A model generated the notes under the pieces. It was not told the origin of the DNA. It was given only the letters and a program-made list of their open reading frames with translations, and did not search any database. Positions 9,070 to 17,743 of a stretch of 64,000 nucleotides of DNA are shown here, one piece after another. The stretch is from contig NZ_CP058364.1 in the NCBI RefSeq assembly GCF_013391805.1, positions 2,108,501-2,172,500 of the forward strand. Reading direction: 5' to 3'. Positions within the stretch are counted from its first letter, which is position 1. The number at the start of each line of letters is the position of its first letter. This stretch comes from Galbibacter sp. BG1 (GTDB lineage: Bacteria; Bacteroidota; Bacteroidia; Flavobacteriales; Flavobacteriaceae). A program made the translations under genes and the position numbers.

Positions 9070-9235
9070 CCGTATGGACCGACCCGTGCGTCTGTCCGCC
9101 CATTTGACGTAACGTTTTCGTGCGTCGAAAAATGGATGTGTCCGTGGAAAATAACGCATGTGTCCGTCCAGAAATTGCAGAGAAATCAATAAATAACGGA
9201 TGAACACATAGGTTCGTCCATATAATAATATAAAA

Positions 9236-10402
9236 ATGAGTGAAAATAATTTTGAAACAGATGCCATACGTACACAGATAAACAGGTCGGAATACCTAGA
9301 ACATTCTGCACCCATTTATTTGTCTTCCAGTTTTGTGTTTGAAGACGCAGAAGATATGCGGGCATCGTTTGCGGAAGAAAAAGAACGGAATCTATACAGT
9401 AGGTTTACCAATCCAAATACTTCAGAATTTGTAGAAAAAATCTGTAAAATGGAAGGTGCCGAAGCAGGATATGCTTTTGCAACTGGTATGTCTGCCGTGT
9501 TTTCAACTTTTGCAGCCTTATTAAACAGTGGAGACCATATTGTTTCGGCAAGATCGGTATTTGGCTCTACCCATTCTTTGTTCACCAAATTTCTTCCGAA
9601 GTGGAATATAGAAACTTCTTATTTTAAAGTGGATGAGGTAGCTACTGTAGAAGAGTTGATACAACCCAATACCAAAATACTTTTTGCTGAAACGCCTACC
9701 AATCCAGCGGTTGATGTTTTGGATCTCGAATTTTTAGGTGAAGTCGCCAAGAAACACAATCTTATTTTGATTATAGATAACTGTTTTGCGACCCCTTATT
9801 TGCAAAAACCTATAGATTTTGGAGCGCATATTGTGGTGCATTCTGCGACTAAACTAATTGATGGACAAGGGCGTGTGCTCGGTGGGGTAACTGTAGGTCC
9901 AGCGGATTTAATCCGGGAGATTTATTTGTTCTCCAGAAATACAGGACCTGCTTTGTCGCCATTCAATGCCTGGGTGCTTTCCAAAAGTTTAGAAACCTTA
10001 GCAGTAAGGGTAGACCGCCATTGTGAAAATGCCTTGAAAGTAGCTGAGTTTCTAGAGAGCCACCCACAGGTTAATTTTGTAAAATACCCATTCTTAAAAT
10101 CGCATCCTCAGTATGAAATCGCCAAGAAACAGATGAAAAAAGGAGGCAGTATTGTTGCTTTTGAAGTGAAAGGAGGGGTAGAAGCTGGAAGGAAATTTTT
10201 AAATGCGATAAAAATGTGTTCGCTTTCTGCCAATTTGGGAGATACAAGAACAATTGTAACGCATCCTGCCTCAACTACCCACAGCAAACTCTCTGAAGAA
10301 GATAGGATGCAAGTAGGTATTTCGGATGGATTGGTGAGGGTTTCCGTAGGTTTGGAAACAGTAGAAGATATTATAGCAGACCTAAAGCAGGCATTAGCCT
10401 AA
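9236..10402 (+). CDS. metZ: Trans-sulfuration family PLP enzyme, probable homoserine-ester sulfhydrylase (MetZ-like)
   Basis: 388 residues, Cys/Met metabolism PLP family. Seen: SAPIYLSSSF, YSRFTNPN, FATGMSAVF and the PLP lysine K206 in HSATKLIDGQG. Length and the DGQGR motif fit O-succinylhomoserine sulfhydrylase (MetZ); MetB/MetC activity cannot be excluded. It follows the fused MetX gene by 166 bp, in a spacer with repeats and a hairpin, and is closed by a terminator at 10411. With MetY it gives the cluster two sulfhydrylases; a MetX that produces acetyl esters suggests the substrate here may also be O-acetylhomoserine. Confidence 0.9.
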   Translation: MSENNFETDAIRTQINRSEYLEHSAPIYLSSSFVFEDAEDMRASFAEEKERNLYSRFTNPNTSEFVEKICKMEGAEAGYAFATGMSAVFSTFAALLNSGDHIVSARSVFGSTHSLFTKFLPKWNIETSYFKVDEVATVEELIQPNTKILFAETPTNPAVDVLDLEFLGEVAKKHNLILIIDNCFATPYLQKPIDFGAHIVVHSATKLIDGQGRVLGGVTVGPADLIREIYLFSRNTGPALSPFNAWVLSKSLETLAVRVDRHCENALKVAEFLESHPQVNFVKYPFLKSHPQYEIAKKQMKKGGSIVAFEVKGGVEAGRKFLNAIKMCSLSANLGDTRTIVTHPASTTHSKLSEEDRMQVGISDGLVRVSVGLETVEDIIADLKQALA

Positions 10403-10410
10403 AAAATATG

Positions 10411-10454
10411 TAAACCAAACTTGTTAAAGCTTGGCTTTTAGCAAGTTTGGTTTA
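10411..10454 (+). terminator. Hairpin terminator after the MetZ-like gene
   Basis: A perfect 13-bp inverted repeat (TAAACCAAACTTG at 10411-10423 and its complement at 10442-10454) with a loop that can itself pair (TAAAGC/GCTTTTA). The T tail is short (TTTA), so termination may be partial. It separates the methionine operon from the sulfite-reduction operon. Confidence 0.65.
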
Positions 10455-10576
10455 AAATTGAGGTTTTAGAGTCTTTTTAGAATTTTGGTGGAAATCCCTG
10501 ATAATCATCAATTTTTCTCATTTTAAAAAGGTTTTTTTTCATTTCTTGAATTCTTTCGTTAAAAATCGCAAAAAAC

Positions 10577-10642
10577 GTTGGGATTTCTAGAATTATATAG
10601 TACTTTCGCTTTTAAATTCTATTAACCTATCGACTAAGTAGA
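10577..10642 (+). promoter_or_regulatory. Promoter and candidate repressor site of the sulfite-reduction operon
   Basis: TTG (10578-10580), a 20-bp spacer and TACTTTCG (10601-10608) match the Bacteroidota promoter with one deviation. About 20 bp downstream lies an imperfect dyad TCGACTAAGTAGA (10630-10642). Its place just after the predicted transcription start and its ACT-A-AGT core recall sites of Rrf2-family regulators such as IscR/CymR, which control cysteine and Fe-S genes. The promoter is reasonably supported; the regulator is a guess. Confidence 0.55.
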
Positions 10643-10661
10643 GTATTAAAAGAAAGAGCAG

Positions 10662-10922
10662 ATGATTTTAGATAAGGTATTACAGGGAAATCGCAGTAAG
10701 GTAAGTGGAAATAAATCTGCTACCAGCGATAAAATAAGCAGGAGTATAGCTAAATCTGTAAGCTGGAGAATAGTGGGTACCATAGATACCATTTTAATAT
10801 CATGGTTTATCACGGGAACAATAAGTTTGGCCTTATCGATTGGTTTAATAGAACTAGTAACCAAAATGACACTTTACTTTTTTCATGAACGCCTATGGGA
10901 GCGAATAAAGTGGGGTAAATAA
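10662..10922 (+). CDS. DUF2061 family small membrane protein
   Basis: 86 residues. The pattern SRSIAKSVSWRIVGTIDT followed by two hydrophobic stretches (ISWFITGTISLALSIGLIEL and a C-terminal TLYFFHERLWERIKWG) is characteristic of DUF2061, a two-helix inner-membrane family of unknown function often found beside sulfate/sulfite assimilation genes. It is the first gene of the operon and precedes the sulfite reductase by 17 bp. A role in sulfur metabolism or transport is inferred from context only. Confidence 0.88.
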   Translation: MILDKVLQGNRSKVSGNKSATSDKISRSIAKSVSWRIVGTIDTILISWFITGTISLALSIGLIELVTKMTLYFFHERLWERIKWGK

Positions 10923-10939
10923 TTTGAAAATTTAAAGAG

Positions 10940-13045
10940 ATGCAAAGTTTTAGAACAGAGATTGAAAATCCCGTTGTAGAGAAAGACATTATAGAATTAG
11001 AAAAAAAGATTCGTCTTTTTAAAGAGGGAAAAGTAGATGAAGAACGCTTTAGAAGCTTGCGTTTGGCCCGTGGAGTTTATGGCCAGCGTCAAGAGGGTGT
11101 TCAAATGGTTCGTATAAAATTACCTTACGGAAAGGTAACGGGAGTTCAGCTGTTACGTATTTGCGATGTTTCCGATGAGTATTCAAGGGGAAGGTTGCAC
11201 ATTACTACCCGTCAAGATATTCAAATTCACTATGTGAGTTTAGATAGAACACCAGAGTTATGGGCAGAGCTGGAAAAAAGCGATGTTACCATTCGTGAGG
11301 CTTGCGGAAATACCGTTAGAAACGTAACGGCAAGTCCAGAGGCGGGAATCGATCCCAACGAGCCTTTCGACGTAACACCTTATGCTCATGCTACGTTTCA
11401 GTTCTTTTTAAGAAACCCTATCTGTCAGGAAATGGGACGTAAATTTAAAATGTCCTTTTCTTCTTCAGATAGCGATACGGCTTTGTCTTACATCCACGAT
11501 CTAGGGTTTATTCCAAAGATAAAAGATGGTAAAAAAGGTTTTAAAGTAATGTTGGGCGGCGGGTTAGGTTCTCAACCACGACATGCAGATGTAATGTACG
11601 AGTTTTTGCCAGCCGACCAAATTATTCCAGTGATAGAAAGTGTTTTAAGAATTTTTGATCGCCATGGAGAACGTGCAAAACGTTTAAAGGCGAGAATGAA
11701 GTTTTTAATAAAAGATATAGGGCTGGAATCGTTTTTACAGCTTATTGAAGAAGAGAAGTTGGCGCTTTCTACGCATTTGTACCCTATAAGCGAGTCCGAT
11801 TTTGAATTCGATCGTTCTGTGGTGGAGTCCATTTCGGTTCCCAAAGTAGATCTTAAAGATGTAGAAGGCTACGAAAAATGGAGAAACTCGAATGTATTTC
11901 AGCAAAAGCAAGAAGGCTTATTCTCAATTGGGATTAAAGTAAAATTAGGTGATTTTTATACAGATAAAGCGCGAAAACTAGCACATTTAATTAAAAAATA
12001 TGCGGCCGATGAATTAAGGTTAACATTAAGACAGGATATTTTAATCCGTCATGTGAAAGCCGATCTATTGCCTTTATTTTATTTGGAATTGAAAGAACTC
12101 GGTTTTGTAGATCTAGGTTACAATTCTACTGCAGATATTACGGCTTGTCCCGGTACAGATACTTGTAATCTTGGGATTGCGAGCAGTACTGGAATTGCCG
12201 ATGTTTTGGAAGATGTATTAAATAAAGAATACCCACAATATATAAATAATCATGATGTAGCCATTAAAATAAGTGGTTGTATGAATGCCTGTGGACAACA
12301 TAATATGGCTCATATTGGTTTTCAAGGAATGTCCATCCGCACCAAGGATAAATTGGTGGCTCCTGCGCTTCAAATATTGTTGGGTGGTGGAGTTTTAGGA
12401 AATGGAGATGGTAGATTTGCCGATAAGGTTATTAAAATTCCTTCTAAAAGAGGGCCACAAGCATTGAGATTTATTTTAGATGATTATCAAGAGAATAAAA
12501 TTAATGGAGAGAGCTTTTTAGCTTATTACGATAGACAAGAGCAGAAATATTTTTATGATTTTCTGAAACCTTTATCAGACACAGACAATCTAACTGAAGA
12601 TGATTTTGTAGATTGGGGACATGATAAGAGGTATGTTCAGGAAGTAGGAGTAGGGGAATGTGCCGGGGTAGTAATTGATTTGGTTGCAACACTTCTGTTT
12701 GAGAGTGAAGAGAAAATTGAAAAAGCACAACTATCTTTTAACGATAGTAAGTGGGCCGATAGTATTTATCAATCATATACATCGTTGATAAATACAGCAA
12801 AAGCATTATTAACAGCAGAAAACAAAAAAACCAATACCCAAGCGGGTATCATAAATCAGTTTGACGAAGTGTTTGTCTCACCCGGAAAGATTCCACTAAA
12901 CTTATCTTTCCACGATCTCGTTTATCAAATTAAAATTAATGAACCAACTGAAGCATTTGCAAAATCGTTTTTAGCGGATGCGCAAGCTTTCTACAAAAAA
13001 GCAGATGCTTTCAGGAGATTAGAATTAGCTAATGCAGACAAATAA
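10940..13045 (+). CDS. Ferredoxin-type nitrite/sulfite reductase with a C-terminal HEPN-like domain
   Basis: 701 residues. It reduces sulfite to sulfide at a siroheme-4Fe4S centre. The two homologous halves of the family are visible, with the cluster cysteines C403 and C409 (CPGTDTC) and C447 and C451 (CMNAC). The catalytic part ends near residue 560. Residues ~570-690 form an extra, mostly helical domain whose central segment (residues ~600-620, KWADSIYQSYTSLINTAKAL) resembles HEPN domains. Neighbours supply siroheme (cobA, siroheme synthase) and electrons (ferredoxin-NADP reductase), so sulfite rather than nitrite is the likely substrate. The stop lies 14 bases inside cobA. Confidence 0.9.
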   Translation: MQSFRTEIENPVVEKDIIELEKKIRLFKEGKVDEERFRSLRLARGVYGQRQEGVQMVRIKLPYGKVTGVQLLRICDVSDEYSRGRLHITTRQDIQIHYVSLDRTPELWAELEKSDVTIREACGNTVRNVTASPEAGIDPNEPFDVTPYAHATFQFFLRNPICQEMGRKFKMSFSSSDSDTALSYIHDLGFIPKIKDGKKGFKVMLGGGLGSQPRHADVMYEFLPADQIIPVIESVLRIFDRHGERAKRLKARMKFLIKDIGLESFLQLIEEEKLALSTHLYPISESDFEFDRSVVESISVPKVDLKDVEGYEKWRNSNVFQQKQEGLFSIGIKVKLGDFYTDKARKLAHLIKKYAADELRLTLRQDILIRHVKADLLPLFYLELKELGFVDLGYNSTADITACPGTDTCNLGIASSTGIADVLEDVLNKEYPQYINNHDVAIKISGCMNACGQHNMAHIGFQGMSIRTKDKLVAPALQILLGGGVLGNGDGRFADKVIKIPSKRGPQALRFILDDYQENKINGESFLAYYDRQEQKYFYDFLKPLSDTDNLTEDDFVDWGHDKRYVQEVGVGECAGVVIDLVATLLFESEEKIEKAQLSFNDSKWADSIYQSYTSLINTAKALLTAENKKTNTQAGIINQFDEVFVSPGKIPLNLSFHDLVYQIKINEPTEAFAKSFLADAQAFYKKADAFRRLELANADK

Positions 13046-13793
13046 CCAACCAAAACTGACTTTAATAGGGGCAGGTCCGGGAGATCCGGACTTGCTTACT
13101 ATTAAGGGTATGAAAGCTTTACAGAGTGCCAACGTTGTTTTATACGACGCCTTGGTAAACCCGCAATTGTTGGAGCATGCACCAAATGCTTCACACATAT
13201 TTGTAGGAAAAAGAAAAGGATGCTATGCTTTTCAGCAAGAACAAATAAACGAACTCATTGTAAGCAGTGCCAAAAACTATGGGCATGTAGTTCGATTAAA
13301 AGGAGGCGATCCTTTTGTTTTTGGTAGAGGGGCAGAAGAAATGGAATACGCTATTTCACATGGTGTGGAAAGTAAATTTGTACCTGGGATATCCTCGGCA
13401 TTGGCGGTTCCAGCGTATCAAAATATTCCAATTACCAAACGGGGGAGTTCAGAAAGTTTCTGGGTGATCACGGGCACCACCAAAGCCCATAAATTATCCG
13501 ACGATGTGGTATTGGCCTCAAAATCTAATGCAACAGTGGTTATTTTAATGGGTATGAGCAAGCTGCCAGAAATAACAGCCTTGTTTAAACAACAAAACAA
13601 ACATGAATTGCCAGTGGCCATTATTCAAAATGGGACCACTCCAGAAGAGAAAGTTGGGGTGGGAACCATAGAAACAATAGTGGACGTTGTAGCAAAGGAA
13701 GAACTTTCCAATCCAGCCATTATTTTAATAGGCGAGGTGGTAAAGCATAGAGAGAAATTAAGGAAAATAACGCAGCAAGTAGCAACGGTATAA
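13032..13793 (+). CDS. cobA: Uroporphyrinogen-III C-methyltransferase
   Basis: 253 residues. It methylates uroporphyrinogen III twice with SAM to give precorrin-2, the siroheme precursor. Motifs: LIGAGPGDPDLLTIKG at the N-terminus, VVLYDALV, and VRLKGGDPFVFGRGAEE (the SUMT signature). It overlaps the sulfite reductase gene by 14 bases and is followed after 8 bp by the next siroheme gene, so the three are translationally close. It consumes SAM, the product of metK upstream. Confidence 0.95.
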   Translation: MQTNNQPKLTLIGAGPGDPDLLTIKGMKALQSANVVLYDALVNPQLLEHAPNASHIFVGKRKGCYAFQQEQINELIVSSAKNYGHVVRLKGGDPFVFGRGAEEMEYAISHGVESKFVPGISSALAVPAYQNIPITKRGSSESFWVITGTTKAHKLSDDVVLASKSNATVVILMGMSKLPEITALFKQQNKHELPVAIIQNGTTPEEKVGVGTIETIVDVVAKEELSNPAIILIGEVVKHREKLRKITQQVATV

Positions 13794-13801
13794 AGTTAAT
13801 A

Positions 13802-14392
13802 ATGAAGATGGAAGCGGTAGAAAGAAATGAATTGTATCCGGTTTTTTTGAAGGTAAATTACCTCAATACACTTATTGTTGGTGGAGGAAACGTAGCCTTG
13901 GAGAAACTTACTTTTTTACTGAAATCGAGTCCGAATGCCAATGTGCAAATGGTAGCTCCTTTCTTTCGGGAAGAAACCATTGCGAAAGCCAACGCTCATG
14001 GGGTGCAAATGGTTGAAGGGGAGTATGAAGAAAAATATTTAGAAGGAAAACACATAGCCATTGCCACCACCGATAAAGAGGAGGTTAATGTACAAGTGTA
14101 CAACGATTGCAAAAAGCGAAATACCTTGGTGAATGTGGCCGATAATCCACCTTACTGCGATTTCTACATGGGCGGAATTGTTACTAAGGGCAACGTGAAA
14201 ATTGCAATTTCCACCAATGGAAAATCCCCCACGACTGCCAAAAGGTTACGACAATTTTTTGAAGAAGTAATCCCAGAAAATATCGATGATTTGGTTCAGA
14301 ATTTAAATGAATACAGAAAAACCATCAAAGGGAATTTTGAAGAGAAAGTGGAAAAATTGAATGAGTTTACAAAGAGTTTAGTAGAAAAATAA
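13802..14392 (+). CDS. Precorrin-2 dehydrogenase / sirohydrochlorin ferrochelatase
   Basis: 196 residues, matching the N-terminal half of CysG and yeast Met8. It oxidises precorrin-2 with NAD+ and inserts iron to finish siroheme. Seen: NLIVGGGNVALEK-type dinucleotide fold (LIVGGGNVALEK), the conserved VNVADNPPYCDFYMGG segment that carries the catalytic Asp, and ISTNGKSPTTAKRLR. An alternative start lies two codons in (ATG 13808). With cobA it covers siroheme synthesis for the reductase upstream. Confidence 0.93.
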   Translation: MKMEAVERNELYPVFLKVNYLNTLIVGGGNVALEKLTFLLKSSPNANVQMVAPFFREETIAKANAHGVQMVEGEYEEKYLEGKHIAIATTDKEEVNVQVYNDCKKRNTLVNVADNPPYCDFYMGGIVTKGNVKIAISTNGKSPTTAKRLRQFFEEVIPENIDDLVQNLNEYRKTIKGNFEEKVEKLNEFTKSLVEK

Positions 14393-14438
14393 AATCTTAA
14401 ATATAAATAATCCCGTTTGTCGGGGAAAGTGAGAAATC

Positions 14439-15494
14439 ATGATTAAAACAGATATATTAATAATAGGAGCGGGTCCAACTGGATTATTCACGGTATTTGA
14501 AGCAGGATTGTTAAAATTAAAATGTCATTTAATAGACGCTTTGCCGCAGCCAGGCGGACAGTGTTCAGAAATTTATCCGAAGAAACCCATTTACGATATT
14601 CCTGCTTTTCCAGAGATTTTGGCTGGAGATCTGGTAAAAAATCTATTGGAACAAATAAAATCTTTTGAACCAACTTATACATTGGGGGAAAGGGCAGAGA
14701 CCATTGAGAAATTAGAAGATGAAAGTTTTATCGTAACTACCAATAAGGGAACCAAGCACCATGCGCCAGTAGTCGTTATTGCCGGTGGATTGGGAAGTTT
14801 TGAGCCTAGAAAGCCGCAGTTGGAGAATATTGCAAAGTACGAAGATAATGGGGTGGCTTACATGATTAAAGATCCAGAAGTTTACCGCAATAAAAAAGTA
14901 TTGATTGCGGGGGGAGGCGATTCTGCCTTAGACTGGTCCATTTTCTTAGCCGATGTGGCTTCCGAAGTATATTTGGTGCACCGAAGAAACGAATTTAGGG
15001 GTGCGTTGGATTCTGTTGAAAAAGTTGCCGAACTTTCTAAAAAAGGAAAAGTGGAATTGATCACAGAAGCCGAAGTTACCGAGCTTCACGGAGAAGATCA
15101 ATTGGAGGCGGTAACCGTAAAACATTTAAAAAATGGTGCATCCCATATTGAGGTCGATAACTTCATTCCTTTGTTTGGACTTTCACCAAAACTCGGCCCC
15201 ATTGCCAATTGGGGATTGGAAATAGAGAAAAATGCTATAAAGGTTAACAATGCGTATGATTATTCCACAAATATACCCGGTATATATGCTATTGGCGATG
15301 TAAATACCTATCCAGGGAAATTAAAGTTAATTCTTTCTGGTTTTCATGAGGCCGCGGTAATGTGCCAAAGTGCGTATCAGAGGATTTTCCCGGATAAAAA
15401 ATATGTTATGAAGTATACTACCGTTGGTGGTGTACAAGGATTCGATGGAACCAAAAAAGAAGCGAAAAAAGAAGTAGTTAAGAGTATCGTTTAA
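14439..15494 (+). CDS. Ferredoxin-NADP+ reductase, thioredoxin-reductase-like type
   Basis: 351 residues. FAD motif IIGAGPTGLF, NADPH motif AGGGDSALDW, and the QPGGQCSEIYPKKPIYDIPA segment typical of TrxR-type FNRs (the YumC group). The CxxC redox pair of true thioredoxin reductase is absent, and the C-terminal FAD site GIYAIGDVN is present, followed by the FNR-type C-terminal extension. Its place at the end of the sulfite-reduction operon suggests it feeds electrons through ferredoxin to the reductase. A terminator follows at 15517. Confidence 0.93.
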   Translation: MIKTDILIIGAGPTGLFTVFEAGLLKLKCHLIDALPQPGGQCSEIYPKKPIYDIPAFPEILAGDLVKNLLEQIKSFEPTYTLGERAETIEKLEDESFIVTTNKGTKHHAPVVVIAGGLGSFEPRKPQLENIAKYEDNGVAYMIKDPEVYRNKKVLIAGGGDSALDWSIFLADVASEVYLVHRRNEFRGALDSVEKVAELSKKGKVELITEAEVTELHGEDQLEAVTVKHLKNGASHIEVDNFIPLFGLSPKLGPIANWGLEIEKNAIKVNNAYDYSTNIPGIYAIGDVNTYPGKLKLILSGFHEAAVMCQSAYQRIFPDKKYVMKYTTVGGVQGFDGTKKEAKKEVVKSIV

Positions 15495-15516
15495 TACGAA
15501 CTTTATAGTATAGTAG

Positions 15517-15552
15517 AAAGCAGATATTATTTATGGCATCTGCTTTTTTATT
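15517..15552 (+). terminator. Rho-independent terminator of the sulfite-reduction operon
   Basis: Perfect 9-bp stem (AAAGCAGAT at 15517-15525, ATCTGCTTT at 15538-15546) followed by a T run. It lies 22 bp after the ferredoxin-NADP reductase stop. Confidence 0.85.
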
Positions 15553-15598
15553 ACGATTATATGCTCTTTATTTGTGCTGAAATAATGAATACTTTCGA

Positions 15599-16159
15599 AT
15601 GAAAAAAATACTTTTGCTACTGCTGACATTGCTTAGTCTTCAGCAGTCCTTAGCCCAAAACCCCGATGTGGAAAAATCCATTTTTGGGGTACAAACAGGA
15701 TTTCTTGGTTTCTGGGGGTTCAATGAATCTAGATTAGCCACCAAAATAGCTTTACGATCAGAAATTGGGTTGAATGCGGGTTTTTTTGGCGGTACTTTCA
15801 TAGAAGATGGATTTATAATGGTGCCAAGTTTTACCTTGGAACCTAGATATTATTATAACATCAACAAAAGGAATGAAAAAGGAAAACGCACACATCATAA
15901 TGCGGCTAATTTTGTTTCCTTGGATATAACATACCTGCCCAAATGGTTTGCTATTTCCAACGTAGAAAATGTTGGGGTACTCGATAATATTTCATTTGTA
16001 CCCAAATGGGGCATCCGAAGAAACATTGGGGAGCACTTTAATTATGAAATAGGATTAGGCCTTGGGTATAGAATCTATTTTTCAGACGAAATTACCAACC
16101 CAGAAGATAAAGAAGAGCTGGCTGGAGACCTCCATTTAAGAATAGGATATACCTTTTAG
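15599..16159 (+). CDS. Predicted outer-membrane beta-barrel protein
   Basis: 186 residues with a clear Sec signal peptide (MKKILLLLLTLLSLQQSLAQ, cleavage after SLA or LAQ). The mature part alternates aromatic/hydrophobic and polar residues, is rich in Gly and Tyr, and ends in RIGYTF, a C-terminal aromatic as in barrel proteins. I do not recognise a named family. A near-consensus -7 (TACTTTCG, 15590-15597) abuts the ATG, so the mRNA may be leaderless. No evident link to sulfur metabolism. Confidence 0.75.
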   Translation: MKKILLLLLTLLSLQQSLAQNPDVEKSIFGVQTGFLGFWGFNESRLATKIALRSEIGLNAGFFGGTFIEDGFIMVPSFTLEPRYYYNINKRNEKGKRTHHNAANFVSLDITYLPKWFAISNVENVGVLDNISFVPKWGIRRNIGEHFNYEIGLGLGYRIYFSDEITNPEDKEELAGDLHLRIGYTF

Positions 16160-16221
16160 TTTCTAATCTTCTAGAAAACACCTTCTTTTGGTAAAATTCT
16201 TATTCATTTAAAGGGCTTCTA

Positions 16222-16253
16222 TTTGTCTAGCAGTAAAATGTAAATTATATTTG
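16222..16253 (+). promoter_or_regulatory. Consensus promoter of the metH riboswitch transcript
   Basis: TTTG (16222-16225), a 20-bp spacer and TATATTTG (16246-16253) match the Bacteroidota housekeeping consensus perfectly. The transcript would start near 16258-16260, about 22 nt before the SAM riboswitch. Confidence 0.85.
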
Positions 16254-16280
16254 CAGTTCGATTGTTCATTACTTTATTGA

Positions 16281-16425
16281 GCGTTATCAAGAAAGGTGTA
16301 GGGATTAGACCCGCAGAAGCCTTAGCAACCCTTAACCCTAATATGTTTTTAGAAATTCAAACAAACATAATTTGGGCACAAGAAGGTGCTACATTCTACC
16401 ACGCCCCGGTGTGGACAGATAACAA
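16281..16425 (+). promoter_or_regulatory. SAM riboswitch controlling the two-gene metH and probably metF
   Basis: P1 pairs GTTATC (16283-16288) with GATAAC (16418-16423). The S-box core AAGAAAGGTGTAGGGA, AGCCTTAGCAACCC and AAGGTGCTACATTCTACC is present. Compared with the first riboswitch one internal helix is ~40 nt longer: CCC...ATGTTT (16336-16348) can pair with AAACAT...GGG (16363-16376). After the aptamer an AT-rich AAAAAGA/TCTTTTT hairpin with a T run (16424-16441) could act as a weak terminator. The remaining leader 16442-16662 has no gene I can support. Confidence 0.93.
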
Positions 16426-16662
16426 AAAGACTTCTTTTTTATTCACATTTTTTTTTGACGCGCCATAAAATCTCGATTACGAACGTATTCGAGCCCTTGA
16501 ACAATGCCTTTGTTATAACAGGATTTTATAATGTCATGATCCAAAGGCAAAGCCGAAAGGAATTGATTTTTTTGTTGCCTTTTCAAATATTTACAAGGTG
16601 TAAAGGCATCAAAGCATTTATAGACGCCACTTAGTGGGTTTAAACTATTTCAAATAAATAGT

Positions 16663-17670
16663 ATGAAAAGTATATCAGAAGAACTCGAAAAAAGAATTTT
16701 GGTACTCGATGGAGCCATGGGAACCATGTTGCAACGTTATAAGTTTACCGAAGACGATTTTCGAGGGGAACGTTTTAAAGATTTTGAGCATCCATTGCAA
16801 GGAAACAACGATTTATTGTCGCTAACACAGCCGAAAGCAATAGCCGATGTCCATGCGAAATATTTTGAAGCCGGGGCAGATATCGTAGAAACCAATACCT
16901 TTTCGGGGACTACCATTGCCATGGCAGATTATCATTTAGAAGACGTGGTATATGAGCTCAATTACGAATCTGCTAAAATTGCGAAACAGGTGGCAGATGA
17001 GTTTACTGCTAAGAATCCGCAAAAACCACGTTTTGTTGCCGGAGCCATGGGCCCCACAAACAGAACGGCGAGTATGTCTCCAGATGTAAATGATCCTGGT
17101 TATCGTGCCATTACTTTTGAAGAACTTCGGGTTGCTTATAAACAGCAGGCTGAAGCATTAATAGATGGAGGAGTGGATGTTTTGCTGGTAGAAACTATTT
17201 TTGATACGCTAAATGCCAAAGCGGCTCTTTTTGCTATCGAAGAAGTTAAGGAAGGACGTAATATAGATATCCCCGTAATGGTAAGTGGAACAATTACGGA
17301 TGCTTCGGGAAGAACGCTGTCGGGGCAAACCGCCGAAGCTTTTTTAATAAGTATTTCCCATATCCCATTGTTAAGTGTTGGTTTTAATTGTGCTTTAGGG
17401 GCAGATCAACTATTGCCTTATGTAAAAAGGCTTTCCCAAAAATCACCTTTCTTTATTTCAGCATATCCAAATGCGGGCTTACCCAATCATTTCGGGGAAT
17501 ACGATCAAACTGCCGAAGAGATGCAAGCTTTAATTCGCTCTTACATGGAAGAAAATGTTGTAAATATTGTGGGTGGATGCTGCGGAACAACCCCAGAACA
17601 TATAAAGCTATTGGCAGAAATAGCAAAAGAGTACCAACCGAGAAAAGTCTTAGAAGAAAGCCTTAATTAA
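16663..17670 (+). CDS. metH: Methionine synthase, homocysteine-binding subunit (MetH N-terminal domain)
   Basis: 335 residues, equal to the homocysteine S-methyltransferase domain of cobalamin-dependent MetH. It binds homocysteine through zinc; the ligand cysteines are C243 (GFNCALGAD) and C306/C307 (GGCCGTTPEH). Also seen: LDGAMGTMLQ and VETNTFSGT. The rest of MetH is encoded by the next gene, 73 bp downstream. It is controlled by the SAM riboswitch upstream. Confidence 0.95.
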   Translation: MKSISEELEKRILVLDGAMGTMLQRYKFTEDDFRGERFKDFEHPLQGNNDLLSLTQPKAIADVHAKYFEAGADIVETNTFSGTTIAMADYHLEDVVYELNYESAKIAKQVADEFTAKNPQKPRFVAGAMGPTNRTASMSPDVNDPGYRAITFEELRVAYKQQAEALIDGGVDVLLVETIFDTLNAKAALFAIEEVKEGRNIDIPVMVSGTITDASGRTLSGQTAEAFLISISHIPLLSVGFNCALGADQLLPYVKRLSQKSPFFISAYPNAGLPNHFGEYDQTAEEMQALIRSYMEENVVNIVGGCCGTTPEHIKLLAEIAKEYQPRKVLEESLN

Positions 17671-17743
17671 TGTGAAATTGTCATGCTGAATACATGTGCT
17701 GAAAATTATTTCAGGATGTCTAAGCATAGATGGAAAGAATGAA

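Noticed and set aside
16262-16634. Two overlapping plus-strand ORFs before metH
   Set aside because: They run through the SAM riboswitch, whose conserved bases explain the sequence better; the encoded residues show no protein features.
17696-17743. Upstream GTG start for the second metH gene
   Set aside because: It adds 16 residues encoded by repeat-like spacer DNA; ATG 17744 has a better ribosome site.
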